Positions 1-5,774 are shown, counted from the first letter of the stretch. The stretch is DNA of 5,774 bases from Deltaproteobacteria bacterium (GCA_017990795.1 JAGNNG010000145.1:1-5774), one strand, 5' to 3'. The notes: generated by a model from the letters alone, not told the origin. A program made the numbers and translations.

Positions 1-170
1 GGCAGCTGCAGCGGCTGCGCGACATCGAGGCGCAGACAGCTAGGGCAAGTGGCAGCCACCGGCACCGCGCAGCCACCAGCCGGTCCCCAAAGCAGCAGCA
101 GCGCCAGCAGCGCCGCAAGCCGCAGCCGACTGACGCAAGCTGGCACACGGTAAGGCTGGCGCAGCAACAT
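1..170 (-). CDS. Putative secreted protein or lipoprotein, N-terminal part (runs off left edge)
   Basis: An ATG at 168-170 opens 56 uninterrupted codons to the left edge, on the same strand as all other genes and 27 bases after the protease stop. The product starts with a basic stretch (several Arg within residues 4-18), then a hydrophobic core at about 19-28 (LAALLALLLLW), then PAGGC at 30-34. This is a good export signal, and Cys34 could be a lipoprotein attachment site, although the -3 residue is Ala rather than the preferred Leu. The presumed mature start holds a CPSC motif (Cys42 and Cys45). No domain can be named from so little sequence. There is no clear Shine-Dalgarno sequence. The competing minus frame (264 to 40) stops inside the window. 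The plus-strand frame ending at 177-179 gives an Arg/Gln-rich antisense product. The hydrophobic core comes from CTG/GCG-rich DNA, so chance cannot be excluded. Confidence 0.5.
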   Translation of the reverse strand, partial: MLLRQPYRVPACVSRLRLAALLALLLLWGPAGGCAVPVAATCPSCLRLDVAQPLQL

Positions 171-197
171 TGCAGCTAGACCCAAGAGCCGCGCGGG

Positions 198-1109
198 CTA
201 AGCAGAGAGCAGCCCGGCCTGATACAGCGCCGGGACCACCAAGTGCAGGATGCCGTCCGTACACAGGTGCGCCAGCATCGCCGCCTCAAGACCGTAGCGC
301 GTAAACAGGAAGCCAAAGCCCAGGCCCGCCAGACCGTTGACTGCGACGGTGCGACCGACCAAAAGCGGAGTGAGCTTGGTCAGCGCCGACATCGCGGGCA
401 GGTGACCGATGCCAAACATCACCGCCGCCACCAGCGCTGCGCCCAGAAGGATGACCTGGCGCGGCATGGCGTCGCGGCTGGCTTTGGGCAGCAGCGCCTG
501 CAGACCCACCGCAGTGAGGCTAAGCAGGAACAGCCGCATCAAGATCTCTTCGGTGAAGGCGCCGTAGAAGCAGGACAGCGCCGCCCGCCACACGCTGTGC
601 TTGGCCAGCGCGTCGCGTCCCAGCTGCTGCAGCACCGGCAGGCGCGGCACGAACACCAGCGCGTCCAGCACACAGGTCACCACCCCCAGCGCAATGCCCC
701 ACAGCACCGCCGCCAGCGCGAAGCGGCGAATCACCGGCCAGGCGGGCTGGCCCTCTGACAGCGCCTGCGTCACCGGAGCCGACAGCCCCACCTTGCGCGC
801 CGCCCACAAGCCCAGCAGCGTCCCCAGCAGCACCTGAATCGCGGTCTGCGCCACCATCACCGTCACGATGCCCGGCAGCGACGCTCCGGCTTTTTGGATG
901 GTCTCGGCAATCTTGTCGGCTTGCAGCACGAACATATACGGCAGCACAGCGATGCCACCGAGGGTGCCAAGCAGCGTCAGATAGCCCGCCTGCTTGCGCT
1001 GCTGCGCACTTGCTTGCTCGCGGGCTTGTTCCTCGGGAGTCAGCGGAGCGGCGGGCGGCTCATCCTCGCGGGCGGTGGACCCAGCGGAGCCGGGCTTCGG
1101 GTCGGTCAT
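198..1109 (-). CDS. CPBP-family intramembrane metalloprotease (CAAX protease-like)
   Basis: Multi-pass membrane protein of 303 residues counted from the ATG at 1107-1109. Family hallmarks are all visible: EEILMR (Glu187, Glu188, Arg192), FGIGH (Phe232 to His236), and AHLCTD (His281 and Asp285), matching the EExxxR, FxxxH and HxxxN/D motifs that form the active site of CPBP/Rce1/type II CAAX-like proteases. The N-terminal 40 residues are charged and rich in Pro, Glu and Gln, so probably cytoplasmic. About seven or eight hydrophobic segments follow, from residue 43 on. Bacterial members include bacteriocin-immunity-type and protein-maturation proteases, and the substrate here cannot be told. 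The start is uncertain: a GTG at 1155-1157 gives 319 residues and overlaps the upstream stop, but its extra 16 residues look less natural than MTDPKPGS, which also begins like a typical charged N-terminus. Neither start has a strong ribosome binding site. Tight linkage to the ferritin-like gene suggests translation from one message. Confidence 0.9.
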   Translation of the reverse strand: MTDPKPGSAGSTAREDEPPAAPLTPEEQAREQASAQQRKQAGYLTLLGTLGGIAVLPYMFVLQADKIAETIQKAGASLPGIVTVMVAQTAIQVLLGTLLGLWAARKVGLSAPVTQALSEGQPAWPVIRRFALAAVLWGIALGVVTCVLDALVFVPRLPVLQQLGRDALAKHSVWRAALSCFYGAFTEEILMRLFLLSLTAVGLQALLPKASRDAMPRQVILLGAALVAAVMFGIGHLPAMSALTKLTPLLVGRTVAVNGLAGLGFGFLFTRYGLEAAMLAHLCTDGILHLVVPALYQAGLLSA

Positions 1110-1150
1110 AACGGGGAAGATAGCGGAGAAGGCAGCGCGCGGGAAGCCAG

Positions 1151-2170
1151 CTACCACACCTGGCCAGGACGAACCACCGCAGCCTCGGGGTCAATCGAGG
1201 ACGCTGGCACGTCATCGCCAAAGCCCAAGCGGAATGTACGCAGCGCCGCTTGCACCGCGGATACCGCCCGTCGTGCCGCGCCCTGCCCTTGCTTGACCTC
1301 GGGAAAGAGCAGCTGCCCCGTCGCGGCCAGCATCCGAGCAAAGGCCGGATGGGCTTTTTGCGGCGTGCCCGACTCTTGCCACAGCATCTCCATCGCCACC
1401 GCTTGCTTGGCCGTCCCCAGCAGAAACACCGCGCGCGGGTCGACGCCCAGCACACGAAAGTGCGGCTCCAGCGCCTTTAGCTCCAGCAGCGCGGCCAGCA
1501 TCAGCTGCACTTCAAAAGCCAGCAGCTCGGCGGTGCGCACCCTCGATAGGCTCTGCAGCTGGTCGGGCAGAAACTGCAGACCCAGACCCACGTGGCGGGC
1601 CTCGTCTTTTTCGTAGTAGCGCAGTAGTTCGGTCAGCACCGGCTCGACCTGAGCCTCGCGCAGCGACTGAAACACCGTCAGCGCCAGCGCCTCGATCATC
1701 AGCTGCATGCCCATGACCTTTTTGACCACATCCTGCGTCTGCAGCGAGCTCTCTAGCAGCAGTCGCGCCCGACGGTCCAGCGGCCTCGGCGTGTGCCCCA
1801 GCGCCTGCAGATAGTCCACCAGCACGTAGAAGTGTCGCGCCTCGTCGTGCGCCTGCGAGGTCGCAGCGAGCTTGGGCGGCATCTCCTCCAGCCGGTCGGC
1901 CAGCTGCGCGGCAATCTTCCACGCCGCCAGCTCGCCCCACATCAGCACCGACAGCACCGCCCCCAGCGCCGCGCGCTTTTCGCCCGCCAGCTTCACGCCG
2001 CCGTGCTTCTCACACAGCTCGGCGAACACCGCTTGGCCGCTCCAGATTAGGTCCTGGCCGCGATGGTAGATGTGGGTCATCTTGTCGGCCCGCCGCGCCG
2101 CTGCGGCATCCCGCTGCACCGACAAGATGTCAAACGGCAGACTGCTGTGAAACGGATTAAGCAGCGACAT
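1151..2170 (-). CDS. Di-iron ferritin-like helical-bundle protein, possible oxidase/oxygenase
   Basis: Soluble, mostly helical 339-residue protein. It carries two exact copies of E-x28-DEARH: Glu80 to Asp109-Glu110-Ala-Arg112-His113, and Glu160 to Asp189-Glu190-Ala-Arg192-His193, set 80 residues apart. Together they supply four Glu and two His, the full ligand set of a carboxylate-bridged di-iron centre. Motifs of the form E-x(28-37)-DExRH are known from acyl-ACP desaturases and the arylamine N-oxygenase AurF, and the length is close to AurF. As I recall, AurF has an extra His ligand four residues before its last Glu; here that position is Tyr186, so true AurF chemistry is not supported. Substrate and reaction are unknown; a ferritin-like oxidase or ligand-binding di-iron protein are both possible. 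No signal peptide is seen, so it is probably cytoplasmic. The ATG is supported by GGAGG seven bases upstream. The tail after about residue 290 is basic, then Gly/Pro-rich. It is followed immediately by the CPBP protease gene. Confidence 0.88.
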   Translation of the reverse strand: MSLLNPFHSSLPFDILSVQRDAAAARRADKMTHIYHRGQDLIWSGQAVFAELCEKHGGVKLAGEKRAALGAVLSVLMWGELAAWKIAAQLADRLEEMPPKLAATSQAHDEARHFYVLVDYLQALGHTPRPLDRRARLLLESSLQTQDVVKKVMGMQLMIEALALTVFQSLREAQVEPVLTELLRYYEKDEARHVGLGLQFLPDQLQSLSRVRTAELLAFEVQLMLAALLELKALEPHFRVLGVDPRAVFLLGTAKQAVAMEMLWQESGTPQKAHPAFARMLAATGQLLFPEVKQGQGAARRAVSAVQAALRTFRLGFGDDVPASSIDPEAAVVRPGQVW

Positions 2171-2177
2171 AACCAGA

Positions 2178-2182
2178 CCTCC
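2178..2182 (-). promoter_or_regulatory. Shine-Dalgarno sequence of the ferritin-like gene
   Basis: The transcribed strand reads GGAGG, then seven bases, then the ATG at 2168-2170. This is the strongest ribosome binding site in the window. It fixes the start of the di-iron protein and suggests efficient translation. Confidence 0.8.
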
Positions 2183-2317
2183 GAGGGTGGGATGACGAGG
2201 TCAAGGTAACGGGGGCGGAGGGACTTTTACAAGCGGGGAGACGGGGCGAGCGAAACGGCGAAGGGCCTGACAGCCAAGTTACGCCCAGGGACTGAGCGAT
2301 AAGGCGAGCTAACGCAG
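2183..2317. other. Intergenic leader between lipoprotein and ferritin-like genes; C-rich transcript
   Basis: Together with the ribosome binding site this makes a 147-base gap, the longest between genes here and the likeliest place for a transcription boundary. On the transcribed (minus) strand the 80 bases from 2250 to 2171 contain 36 C and only 15 G by hand count, with runs such as CCCTCCGCCCCCG. Such C-rich, G-poor RNA resembles Rho loading sites, so Rho-dependent termination after the lipoprotein gene is possible. No stem followed by a U-tract is present. I found no convincing -35/-10 pair; a TTGTAA...TTACCT pair with 17-base spacing is too weak in its second half. No small gene was seen. 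Confidence 0.4.
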
Positions 2318-3943
2318 TTACTCTTGTTGATACATTTGTAGCGTACTGCTGCGGTCCAAAATACCCAGGACCCCGCGATCATCTGGGCGTTGATAAGTAG
2401 GCACCCAGAGCGCCTGCTTCTTAATTCCCGAGTTGGCATCATTAGCAGCAGTCTTGAATAAGACCTTCGGCGAATCCCAATTGAATGAATAAGAATCAGT
2501 CCCCAAATAGGCAACTACGAATCTATTTGTCCGCAAAATAATATCTTTAATGTTATCGCAATTTATATCCCTCACCTCAATCCCAATTGGGGACGAACCC
2601 TCTGTCGGAATATTTCTATCCTCGCCGAAAGCAAGCGGATCTACTGTTTTTAATAAGCCACCCATTTGCTTCGCGACCGTGTCACCAGCCCCATCAAAAA
2701 CCCGATACCCCTTAAATAACTGTATATCAATAAGTCCACTCTTTAAATTAGTAGAGGCAACAAAATGAAGCACTAAACCTGTTTGCGGCGACCCCGGTGA
2801 TTCCAGTGAAAAAACACCAGGCAGAACCCCGCTAATTGCCATTTCATCACTATAGTCCTCTTTACGGTCTGGAGCATCAACAGTAACTATTGAATATCCG
2901 CTCAATGCTGGAATTTTCTGAGCAATTAACGCGCCAATAGTTCCAGGCGCGGAAGGATATGAAATAGCATAAAACATAGAATCGTTAAATAAACGAGGAA
3001 ACGAACGCTGTGAGCCAATCACACCAGCAATGCCAATAGCATTGAGGTAGATACCTCGCCCGATCATGCCATCAATGGGCGTTTCACAGACTGCTTGAAC
3101 ATATTGCTTTCCCCCTTCACTGAACACCGTAAAGCCTGCATATGTATATATTGAATACCCATTACATGGTTCAAACTCCGCAAGTGGTTGACCATTGCCT
3201 ACGAGCTGCCTCATTCCAACCACAGTCTTACCATTGTTCGCCGTACTTACAGCAGATTTTCCGTTACTCGATACGGAGTATTTGACTGTAGAGAAATCAC
3301 TCATGTCAGTGATATATGGTCCATAAAACTTATGCGCAAAATTTTCAGTAACTACCAATTTTGGACCATCAGCATCGGAATACATAAAATCAAATGGTTC
3401 ACTGGCCAATGGGTTCATATCAAAGTCCTTCACCTTGGACCGCGAACCCCCTCGCGTTTGCGAATATAACCAGTGTCGATAAAATCGCCCAAACATCTCA
3501 GACGGAGCCGGATATTCCACGCCAGCTTCATCCACCACCGAAATATCTAATGGTCCACACTTTGTCAGCGCATCCAATGTCGCCATAGGAAACACCAGCT
3601 GCGAACCTGATGGCATATCAGTTTGCATCGTGATATCGATTGGGGCCTGTTGATCAATTTTAACTTTGACGATTTTTGACTTCGGCATGCCAACCGTCGT
3701 TATCGTTGCCATACCAGTACTGTAATCAAACATTGGAGGAATTACCGCGGGCGATACTCCGGTAATAGAAAATGCAACAGGCTGCGGAATTGGCGTTGTT
3801 CCAGTCTCACAGCGTCCCGTATCAACATTGCAGGTTTGCCCAACAGCGCAAACAGTCGCGTTAATCGAACAGTGATTGGTATTTTCAACAAGGCAACCAC
3901 TGGTCAAGATCAGACTAAGAATCGCAGATTTACTGAATGACAT
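2318..3943 (-). CDS. Predicted secreted lipoprotein with Cys-rich N-terminus and FG-GAP/VCBS-like loop
   Basis: Protein of 541 residues that I cannot assign to a named family. Residues 1-17 form a short signal peptide ending in LTSGC; Cys17 is the likely lipidation site, though -3 is Thr rather than Leu. A small Cys module follows (Cys25, 32, 38, 45; spacing C-x6-C-x5-C-x6-C, with GQTCN and TGRCE), a style common in secreted proteins of myxobacteria. Residues 57-145 look beta-rich and begin ITGVSPAVIPP, similar to Ig-like IPT/TIG openings. The long middle (150-445) is beta-rich with no motif I can name. Residues 459-467 form a D-x-N-x-D-x3-D calcium loop followed by FVVAYLG, as in FG-GAP/VCBS propeller blades. 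The last 30 residues match the gene fragment at the right edge. The ATG has a GGGGAAGAG site and lies 35 bases after the PEGA gene, so they are probably cotranscribed. Most of the gene is about 43% GC, far below its neighbours. Probable place: outer membrane or cell surface. Confidence 0.82.
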   Translation of the reverse strand: MSFSKSAILSLILTSGCLVENTNHCSINATVCAVGQTCNVDTGRCETGTTPIPQPVAFSITGVSPAVIPPMFDYSTGMATITTVGMPKSKIVKVKIDQQAPIDITMQTDMPSGSQLVFPMATLDALTKCGPLDISVVDEAGVEYPAPSEMFGRFYRHWLYSQTRGGSRSKVKDFDMNPLASEPFDFMYSDADGPKLVVTENFAHKFYGPYITDMSDFSTVKYSVSSNGKSAVSTANNGKTVVGMRQLVGNGQPLAEFEPCNGYSIYTYAGFTVFSEGGKQYVQAVCETPIDGMIGRGIYLNAIGIAGVIGSQRSFPRLFNDSMFYAISYPSAPGTIGALIAQKIPALSGYSIVTVDAPDRKEDYSDEMAISGVLPGVFSLESPGSPQTGLVLHFVASTNLKSGLIDIQLFKGYRVFDGAGDTVAKQMGGLLKTVDPLAFGEDRNIPTEGSSPIGIEVRDINCDNIKDIILRTNRFVVAYLGTDSYSFNWDSPKVLFKTAANDANSGIKKQALWVPTYQRPDDRGVLGILDRSSTLQMYQQE

Positions 3944-3946
3944 ATT

Positions 3947-3955
3947 CTCTTCCCC
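3947..3955 (-). promoter_or_regulatory. Shine-Dalgarno sequence of the lipoprotein gene
   Basis: The transcribed strand reads GGGGAAGAG, then three bases, then the ATG at 3941-3943. The GGGGA core lies about seven bases from the start. It sits within the 35-base gap after the PEGA stop codon, which leaves little room for a separate promoter and supports cotranscription. Confidence 0.7.
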
Positions 3956-3978
3956 AGCATAAGTTGATCAATAATTAC

Positions 3979-5556
3979 TTACTTTTCTTCGCGAATCAGC
4001 TTGCGCTTCCCAGGAATCGACAGGGTAATCACGCCAGCTACCAAACTAACGGCACCCAACGAAATAAGCGCATAGCCGGCATTCGTTAGATTGTACTTAT
4101 ACTTGTACAAGCACAGCGGACTGGTATCTGTCTCCGTACTAATTTGGTCAATAAATCCAGGGTCTTGGCACGTCCCGTTACTTGGCACGAATGCTCCGCC
4201 CAGCCCCATCAGCCCCACCCCCAACCCCACCGCCACACCACCGACTGCCAGTCGCCAGCGCGGGCGTGGCTCGTGGACGATCCGAGTGGTGACGATCAGC
4301 GGAGGGCGCGGCTCGGGCAGCTCTTTTAGCGTCAGGACCGCAGCGGCGGCGTCGTCACCGATAGCCACGGCGTGCGTCAGGTCCTCATAGCCGGGGTGCT
4401 TCAGCGTCAGGTCGTACTGGCCGGCCCACAGCGGCTGGGTTAGCGGGGTGCTACCGAGCAGGGCCCGTCCCAGGTACACCTGCGCGGCTGGCGGCTCGCT
4501 GCGCAGGCTCAGCACGGCGTGCTTGCGATTGAGGCCGTCGGTCAGCAGCTTGCTCAGCGCGCCCAAATACTGCGTGGCTACCTGGTCCGCAGTACATGCG
4601 GCACAGGTCTGCTCCTGCTCGCTGGCGGACTCCTGCAGCTCGACGTGGAGCAGCGACAGCTTGATGCGGTAATCACCCCCGCGAGGACCACTGGGACCGC
4701 CCGCGCTCGGCTGATACTCGACCTGCGAGCGCAGCGCGTACTCCAGCTCGTTTTTTTGCAGTAGCTGCTGCTGGCACGGGGTCGTCGCCACGCAGTCTTT
4801 TGCGGTCGGCAGGTTGGCCAGCGCCGCAGCGGGCGGCATCAGCGCCATCGTCTGCTGCCGCGCGGCTTTCTCTTGGGCTTCGCGCAGCGGGCGCAGCGCC
4901 TCGGCTGGCACCTTGCCCCAGTCGCTTAGCGTCAGCAGGGCCGGCAGCTTGCTGATCAGCACCGAGCCCGCCCGCTGGTTGGTCCGCAGCTCTAGCAGTC
5001 GCCCGTGCTGCACCGTCAGGACTTGCTCGCGCTTGCTGCCGCCTAGCTCCATGGTCACGGTGTGCTTGCCCGGCGACAGCAGCACCGGCTGCGCCAGCGG
5101 CACCGAGCCCCGCAGCAGCCCATCCACCGTCACCAGCATGCCGCTATCGCCCTGGACATTGACGCTGCCCGCATCAGGCGGCTCGGCGAGTACCGCTTGC
5201 TCGGCCTCCTTCGTCGCCGCTTCGTCAGGTTCACGCGTCGGGTCGGCCAGGTAGCGTCGGTACAGGTCGATGCTGTCCAGCGTCCGCCCCTCGCCCACCG
5301 CCACCCGAGCCAGCGCAAGCAACAGCCCCGCGCGCGGCACCTGCCGAAACGCCGCACCAAACGCCTGCCTCGCCTCGCTGAAGCGCTTCTGGGAAAGCGC
5401 CGCCTGCCCCTGCGCCACCTGCGCCTGCACCTTCGCCGGCAGCCCGGAAGCCTTGCCGCCACCAACGGGCACCGCGTCCCCCACTCCCGCCCAAGCCACA
5501 GGGCCAGCGACCGTCAGCAGCAGGAGCACACTGGCACGATGAAGCATAAAGCGCAT
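3979..5556 (-). CDS. TPR and double-PEGA-domain envelope protein with C-terminal membrane hairpin
   Basis: Protein of 525 residues from the ATG at 5554-5556. Residues 1-23 are a signal peptide (LHRASVLLLL core, AWA before the likely cut). Residues 42-105 are TPR-like helices (ALSQKRFSEARQAF, then DLYRRYL). A PEGA domain spans about 131-192 (GSVNVQ...VTVDGLLRGSVPL...LSPGKHTVTM), and a second about 346-410 (LSLRSEPPAAQVYLGRALLG...AGQYDLTLKHPGYE). Between them lies a region with Cys255, Cys261 and a CAAC pair (Cys318, Cys321) that I recognise only loosely from myxobacterial PEGA proteins. Two hydrophobic helices follow (about 436-456 and 493-514), with a loop containing Cys463 and Cys482, and a basic tail (GKRKLIREEK). 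PEGA domains are beta-sandwich modules of surface or cell-wall proteins; a scaffold or envelope role is inferred, and no enzyme motif is visible. A GTG at 5578-5580 could add eight residues, but AGGA before the ATG and the better signal peptide favour the shorter form. The last 70 codons or so are low GC. Confidence 0.88.
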   Translation of the reverse strand: MRFMLHRASVLLLLTVAGPVAWAGVGDAVPVGGGKASGLPAKVQAQVAQGQAALSQKRFSEARQAFGAAFRQVPRAGLLLALARVAVGEGRTLDSIDLYRRYLADPTREPDEAATKEAEQAVLAEPPDAGSVNVQGDSGMLVTVDGLLRGSVPLAQPVLLSPGKHTVTMELGGSKREQVLTVQHGRLLELRTNQRAGSVLISKLPALLTLSDWGKVPAEALRPLREAQEKAARQQTMALMPPAAALANLPTAKDCVATTPCQQQLLQKNELEYALRSQVEYQPSAGGPSGPRGGDYRIKLSLLHVELQESASEQEQTCAACTADQVATQYLGALSKLLTDGLNRKHAVLSLRSEPPAAQVYLGRALLGSTPLTQPLWAGQYDLTLKHPGYEDLTHAVAIGDDAAAAVLTLKELPEPRPPLIVTTRIVHEPRPRWRLAVGGVAVGLGVGLMGLGGAFVPSNGTCQDPGFIDQISTETDTSPLCLYKYKYNLTNAGYALISLGAVSLVAGVITLSIPGKRKLIREEK

Positions 5557-5681
5557 GAGATCCTGGTCGGATCGTACCACGACTGGTGTCGGCAGTGGGG
5601 AGGGGGGTGATGGAGACTTACTTGCAGGCCAGAGCGCGCAGCGCCGAGAAAGCGCGAGGACTCAAAAGCTGGGGGCGGAAC
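5557..5681. other. Intergenic leader before the PEGA gene, with possible extended -10 element
   Basis: This 125-base gap separates the upstream paralogue stop from the PEGA start. On the transcribed strand it holds a C-run (CACCCCCCTCCCCACTG, near 5594-5610) and, nearer the gene, TGGTACGAT at about 5568-5576, which fits an extended -10 box (TGn followed by TACGAT, four of six bases of TATAAT). No -35 match lies 17 bases upstream, so promoter activity is only possible. AGGA at 5561-5564 is a modest ribosome binding site four bases from the ATG. No terminator hairpin with a U-tract and no small gene was seen. Confidence 0.3.
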
Positions 5682-5774
5682 TTACTGCTGCTGATACAAA
5701 GCCAGGTTGCCAGTGCTGTCGAGTATCCCCAGCACCCCAAGTGCTTGTGGCATGCTGTAGTCAGGTATCCACAG
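5682..5774 (-). CDS. C-terminal fragment of a paralogue of the 2318-3943 lipoprotein (runs off right edge)
   Basis: Thirty open codons run in from the right edge to a TAA at 5682-5684. Aligned without gaps to the last 30 residues of the lipoprotein at 2318-3943, 16 positions are identical. These include LW.P.Y at the start, the block GVLGILD in the middle, and YQQ just before the final residue; both proteins end one residue after YQQ. At the 16 identical positions, nine codons differ synonymously, so the match reflects protein-level constraint on two separately diverged genes rather than a recent DNA copy. The fragment is about 60% GC, like the flanks. The rest of the protein is outside the window, so a signal peptide, Cys module or calcium loop cannot be checked. 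It lies 125 bases upstream of the PEGA gene on the same strand. Confidence 0.8.
   Translation of the reverse strand: MWIPDYSMPQALGVLGILDSTGNLALYQQQ

Noticed and set aside
91..120. CAG-type trinucleotide run
   Set aside because: It is short and impure, and explained by Leu/Ala codons of the signal peptide core on the minus strand rather than a microsatellite.
3..179. Plus-strand frame open from the left edge, beginning like a coiled coil (QLQRLRDIEAQ)
   Set aside because: After that beginning it turns into Arg/Gln/Ser-rich sequence typical of an antisense shadow. The minus-strand signal-peptide frame fits the gene direction better, though this cannot be settled without the left flank.
40..264. 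Minus-strand 74-codon frame across the end of the protease gene
   Set aside because: It overlaps the protease C-terminus in another frame and ends in an Ala/Gly-rich stretch. The frame from 170 has a better start and signal peptide and stays open to the edge.
243..758. Plus-strand open frame of 171 codons rich in Gln, Arg and His
   Set aside because: It is antisense to the protease membrane segments; Leu/Ala codons read backwards give Gln/Ser/Arg. There is no plausible domain.
894..1616. Plus-strand open frame of 240 codons
   Set aside because: It lies antisense to the strongly supported protease and ferritin-like genes and gives a Ser/Arg/Ala-rich product without domain character. It is a by-product of high GC.
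2278..2313. Imperfect inverted repeat GTTACGCC ... GGCG-AGC-TAAC after the lipoprotein stop
   Set aside because: The stem is interrupted by three bases, has a 17-base loop and no U-tract on the transcript, so it is not a convincing intrinsic terminator.
2318..4190. Low-GC block as an insertion sequence, prophage piece or integrated element
   Set aside because: There is no transposase, integrase, terminal inverted repeat or attachment-site repeat in view, and the block is continuous with intact reading frames on both sides.
5062..5610. Plus-strand open frame of 182 codons over the start of the PEGA gene
   Set aside because: It is an Arg/His/Gln-rich antisense shadow of the signal peptide, TPR and first PEGA domain.

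Overview
The window reads as a stretch of a high-GC bacterial chromosome, most likely from a myxobacterium-like member of Myxococcota or former Deltaproteobacteria. This is inferred from gene style: a TPR/PEGA envelope protein with a C-terminal pair of membrane helices, a Cys-rich secreted lipoprotein with a calcium-loop repeat, and flanking composition of about 62-73% GC in the lines counted by hand. No marker gene fixes the taxon. Every gene I can support lies on the minus strand, so transcription runs from right to left. No RNA gene, CRISPR array, insertion sequence or plus-strand gene is convincing.

Right to left: 5682-5774 holds the last 30 codons of a gene whose C-terminus is clearly paralogous to the lipoprotein further left. 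After a 125-base gap comes a TPR/PEGA-domain envelope protein (3979-5556). It is followed 35 bases later, behind a good ribosome binding site, by a 541-residue predicted lipoprotein (2318-3943). The layout is therefore lipoprotein paralogue, PEGA protein, lipoprotein, which suggests a duplicated cell-envelope module continuing beyond the right edge.

A 147-base gap separates this module from a 339-residue di-iron ferritin-like protein (1151-2170) carrying two exact E-x28-DEARH motifs. It is closely followed by a CPBP-family intramembrane protease (198-1109, or from a GTG at 1157 that overlaps the upstream gene). At the left edge, 27 bases after the protease, an unlisted reading frame (1-170) begins with a convincing signal peptide and runs out of the window.

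The main anomaly is compositional. From about 2400 to about 4190 the DNA falls to roughly 43% GC, against 60-73% on either side. The right boundary lies inside the PEGA gene, just after its first C-terminal membrane helix. The left boundary lies inside the lipoprotein gene, just before its conserved tail. The low-GC block thus joins the end of one gene to most of the next, which points to a mosaic or recombined locus. I see no complete, recognisable new system. The best lead is the repeated lipoprotein/PEGA arrangement with its conserved C-terminal tail and low-GC interior.
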